Source: Actinomycetota bacterium
Lineage (GTDB): Bacteria > Actinomycetota > Acidimicrobiia > Acidimicrobiales > Microtrichaceae
Reading direction: 5' to 3'
DNA: 14,860 bases
Assembly (NCBI GenBank): GCA_018268735.1
Contig: JAFDWA010000014.1
Coordinates: 1 to 14,860 of the forward strand
Shown: in pieces, positions 12,880-14,860 of the stretch
Numbering within the stretch: the first letter of the stretch is position 1
Layout of the letters: every line of letters starts with the position of its first letter
Program-made: the position numbers and the translations under genes
Notes under the pieces: model-generated
Databases searched by the model: none
What the model saw: only the letters and a program-made list of their open reading frames with translations
What the model was told of the DNA's origin: nothing

Positions 12880-14115
12880 CTAGGGCGAGCCCGGAGCGGT
12901 CGGTTCGACCTCGTCCCAGATGTCGATCGTCCCGCTGTAGTTCGCGACCCACACCCTGCCCGTCGAGCCGTCGTAGGTGATGCCGATCGGATGGTGCCCC
13001 GCAGGCTCCTTCGCCAGCAGCTTCATGTCCGAGGTGCGGAACTTCGAGATGTTGCTGTCCTGGTAGTTCACGACGTAGATGGCGGTGCCGTCGCTCGAGA
13101 TCGCTGCGGAGCGTGGCTGCGTGCCCGTCGGCACGCGGGCGACCACCTGGTCGTCGGACAGGTCGATCTTGGCGACCTGTCCACCCTTGTTCAGGGTCAC
13201 GTAGATGGCGCTGCCGTCGGGTGCGATGACGATGTGACGCGGGCCCAACCCGACGTTGCGGATCCAGCTCAGCGAGCCGGACGAGAGGTCGACCTTCGCG
13301 ACATCGCTGCCACCCATGACCGCGACGTAGGCGGTCGTCGAGTCCTTCGTCACCGCGATCCCCCGTGGATACCGGCCGCCGATCTTGATCGTGCCGGTGA
13401 CCTTGCCGGTTGCGGTGTCCGCGATCGTCAGGTCCCAGCTGCACCAGTTCGTCGCGAGGACCTTCTTGCCGTCGGGTGTGACCGCCACGTACTTGGGCAC
13501 CGCGCCCGCTGGGATCACCTGGTCGACCTTCCACGTCGTGGTGTCGATCCGGTACAGGAAGCTGGTGGTGGTGCCGTCGCCCGGCGAGCAGGTGTCCTTG
13601 CCCTCACGGAACCCCGGTCCGTACATCGAGTAGTTGGAGATGTACACCTCCTTGCCATCCGGAGTGAAGGCTGCCTCGACGGGTGCGCCCTTGAACGTGC
13701 CCGGTCGGTCGATGCCGAAGTCGCTCAGCGTGACGTCGTCTGGGATGGTGGCGAGCAGGTTCCCGTCGCTGTCGTAGGCGGTGACGGTGTGCTTGTACAT
13801 CATGTTCTGCGCCGTCACGACGCCGTGGCCCGACGCCACCACCGACTTGGGCGAGATCGGGCCCGAGATCTGCTTGAGCTTCTTCATCACCAGCGTGTCC
13901 GCCGGCGGCCGTGGCGCGGCGGTGGTCGTCGTGGACCTCGACGACGTCTTGGTCGACGACGTCGTGGTCGACGAGGCGTCGCGCCCCCTGCCCTGTGCCG
14001 ACCGGGCCGGACGCGCAGCGTCGCCGCTGTCGGTCCCGACGCACGACGTCACCGACACCGCGAGGACCACCACGCCCACGGTCACAGCAGCCAGGACGCG
14101 AACGGGTCGGTGCAT
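12880..14115 (-). CDS. Seven-bladed beta-propeller (YVTN-type) lipoprotein
   Basis: A 411-residue exported protein. Residues 1-24 are a signal peptide with an Arg-containing start, a hydrophobic core and lipobox VTSC, so Cys25 should be lipidated. Residues 47-71 are a Ser/Thr-rich linker (DASSTTTSSTKTSS, then STTTTAAPRPP). The rest is a beta-propeller with YVTN/NHL-like repeats: FTPDGKEVYISN (150-161), PKYVAVTPDGKKVLATN (207-223), PRGIAVTKDSTTAYVAV (250-266), PRHIVIAPDGSAIYVTL (292-308), PRSAAISSDGTAIYVVN (334-350) and HPIGITYDGSTGRVWVAN (375-392), plus a weaker N-terminal one at about 89-105. Cys176 and Cys225 could form a disulfide. ATG 14115 begins the signal peptide; a longer open frame upstream is not a credible start. 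No enzyme residues are evident; ligand or protein binding at the cell surface is inferred. It probably heads a two-gene operon with the Ddn-like gene. Confidence 0.88.
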   Translation of the reverse strand: MHRPVRVLAAVTVGVVVLAVSVTSCVGTDSGDAARPARSAQGRGRDASSTTTSSTKTSSRSTTTTAAPRPPADTLVMKKLKQISGPISPKSVVASGHGVVTAQNMMYKHTVTAYDSDGNLLATIPDDVTLSDFGIDRPGTFKGAPVEAAFTPDGKEVYISNYSMYGPGFREGKDTCSPGDGTTTSFLYRIDTTTWKVDQVIPAGAVPKYVAVTPDGKKVLATNWCSWDLTIADTATGKVTGTIKIGGRYPRGIAVTKDSTTAYVAVMGGSDVAKVDLSSGSLSWIRNVGLGPRHIVIAPDGSAIYVTLNKGGQVAKIDLSDDQVVARVPTGTQPRSAAISSDGTAIYVVNYQDSNISKFRTSDMKLLAKEPAGHHPIGITYDGSTGRVWVANYSGTIDIWDEVEPTAPGSP

Positions 14116-14240
14116 GCCACCAGCGTCGCACATCCGGGAACGGGAGCACCGCAACGCGCCCTCTGATCGCCGGAGGACCCACCTGCCGGGACCCCCGCCG
14201 TCCGGGCCGCCCGATTCCCCACACGACGACCTCGGGCTGG

Positions 14241-14246
14241 GATGAT
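14241..14246 (+). promoter_or_regulatory. Candidate -10 (GATGAT) of a leaderless transcript for the FUSC-like gene
   Basis: GATGAT ends eight bases before the ATG at 14255, spacing identical to that at 9986-9991. No Shine-Dalgarno sequence or good -35 is found. The 139-bp divergent spacer (14116-14254) contains nothing else I can identify. Confidence 0.4.
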
Positions 14247-14254
14247 CGGGACCG

Positions 14255-14860
14255 ATGGGACGATCCCCGACGACGATCTCATCGGCGCACCGACGGCTCC
14301 TCAAGCGCAGCCTGCGCATCGGCCTGGCCGCCGCGCTCGCGACGCTCTGCTCGCAGCTCTTGCACCTCCCCAACCCCTGGTTCGCGACCGTGGCGGCGAT
14401 CGTCGCGATGCAGAGCACCCTGCAGGCCACCTTCCGCTCAGGACGCAACTCCATCCTGGGAGCGTTCATCGGTGCGGTCCTCGGCCTCGGCGTCGCAACC
14501 GTCGCCAGCGACCAGGCCTGGGCCGTCGGAGTGGTGGTGACGGCCCCGCTGGTCGTGTTCGGTTGGTTCCGCCTGCGTTCGATCGGCCAGCAGGCGGCGC
14601 TCGTGGCATCGGTCGTCGTCCTCGTCCCCTCCAGGCCGGAGCTCACCACCCTCCAGTTCGCGGTCGTCCGCTTCGGACAGGCCGCGATCGGCATCGTCGT
14701 CGCGATGGCGGTGCAGGCGCTGGTGTTCCCTCCCCGGGCACATCGCCAGGTTCGCCGTGAGCTGGCCGGCATCTACCTCGACATGGCCCAACTGCTGGTC
14801 CACGTCACCGCGGTGCTCGACCAGCAGCCGTTCGCCGAGGACGCCGTTCGGCGAGCACGC
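14255..14860 (+). CDS. FUSC/aromatic-acid-exporter-type membrane protein (partial, 3' end outside window)
   Basis: The frame is open from ATG 14255 to the window edge, 202 codons without a stop. An in-frame TGA at 14243-14245 makes this the first usable ATG. The N-terminus is basic (HRRLLKRSLRIGLAAAL, 12-28). It is followed by about six hydrophobic segments (20-37, 42-56, 66-84, 87-104, 112-124, 135-157), then a soluble helical part with basic and acidic residues (RAHRQVRRELAGIYLDMAQ). The pattern AL..L.L.NPWFATVAAIVAMQ then NSILGAFIGAVLGLG is typical of FUSC/ArAE proteins, which expel aromatic acids in known members. The cytoplasmic C-terminal domain lies outside the window. It is divergent from the beta-propeller gene. 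The substrate cannot be assigned. Confidence 0.85.
   Translation, partial: MGRSPTTISSAHRRLLKRSLRIGLAAALATLCSQLLHLPNPWFATVAAIVAMQSTLQATFRSGRNSILGAFIGAVLGLGVATVASDQAWAVGVVVTAPLVVFGWFRLRSIGQQAALVASVVVLVPSRPELTTLQFAVVRFGQAAIGIVVAMAVQALVFPPRAHRQVRRELAGIYLDMAQLLVHVTAVLDQQPFAEDAVRRAR

Noticed and set aside
12625..14166. Plus-strand open frame of 513 codons opposite the beta-propeller and Ddn-like genes
   Set aside because: No recognisable motif; the minus strand encodes a lipobox, repeated propeller blades and a Ddn signature.

Overview
This is a very GC-rich window with dense, short-spaced genes. Several features point to an actinobacterium: an acyl-CoA carboxylase/FadE/EchA cassette, a deazaflavin (F420)-dependent nitroreductase-family protein, a PadR repressor next to a drug-type ABC-2 exporter, and several genes that appear to be transcribed without a leader. 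The small coiled-coil membrane protein and overall style would fit the class Acidimicrobiia, but that placement is a guess.

Layout. Positions 1-2149 (+) hold the end of an acyl-CoA degradation operon: the biotinyl tail of an acyl-CoA carboxylase alpha subunit, an acyl-CoA dehydrogenase overlapping it by 4 bp, and an enoyl-CoA hydratase-family protein. The order recalls accA2-fadE12-echA7 of Mycobacterium tuberculosis and suggests branched-chain or short acyl-CoA catabolism. A 103-aa coiled-coil/one-TM protein follows (2259-2570, +) and ends in a hairpin that includes its own stop codon.

Positions 2604-5129 form a self-contained efflux module. A PadR-type repressor (-) is divergent from an ABC ATPase and ABC-2 permease (+, ATGA overlap). 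The 94-bp spacer holds two back-to-back promoters with abutting -35 elements and a textbook PadR box across them. The permease starts with five 15-bp tandem repeats. Next is a 1125-aa SWIM-SNF2 helicase (5231-8608, +), convergent with a CaiB/BaiF family III CoA-transferase (8664-9854, -).

The spacer at 9855-9999 contains a perfect 19-bp inverted repeat with a 6-nt loop. It separates the CoA-transferase from a divergent 805-aa membrane protein (10000-12417, +). That protein joins a six-helix N-terminal region, a kinase-like domain that seems to have lost key catalytic residues, and a UPF0104/LPG-synthase-type flippase domain. Convergent to it are an F420-dependent reductase-like protein (12436-12870, -) and, 9 bp upstream, a seven-bladed beta-propeller lipoprotein (12880-14115, -). 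The window ends inside a FUSC/aromatic-acid-exporter-type membrane protein (14255 to the edge, +).

There is no gene-free stretch over 300 bases. I saw no rRNA, tRNA, CRISPR array or insertion sequence, and no clear defence or biosynthetic system. The items most worth following up are the kinase-dead three-part membrane protein, the 9915-9958 palindrome, the PadR promoter/operator and the apparent leaderless promoter pattern.
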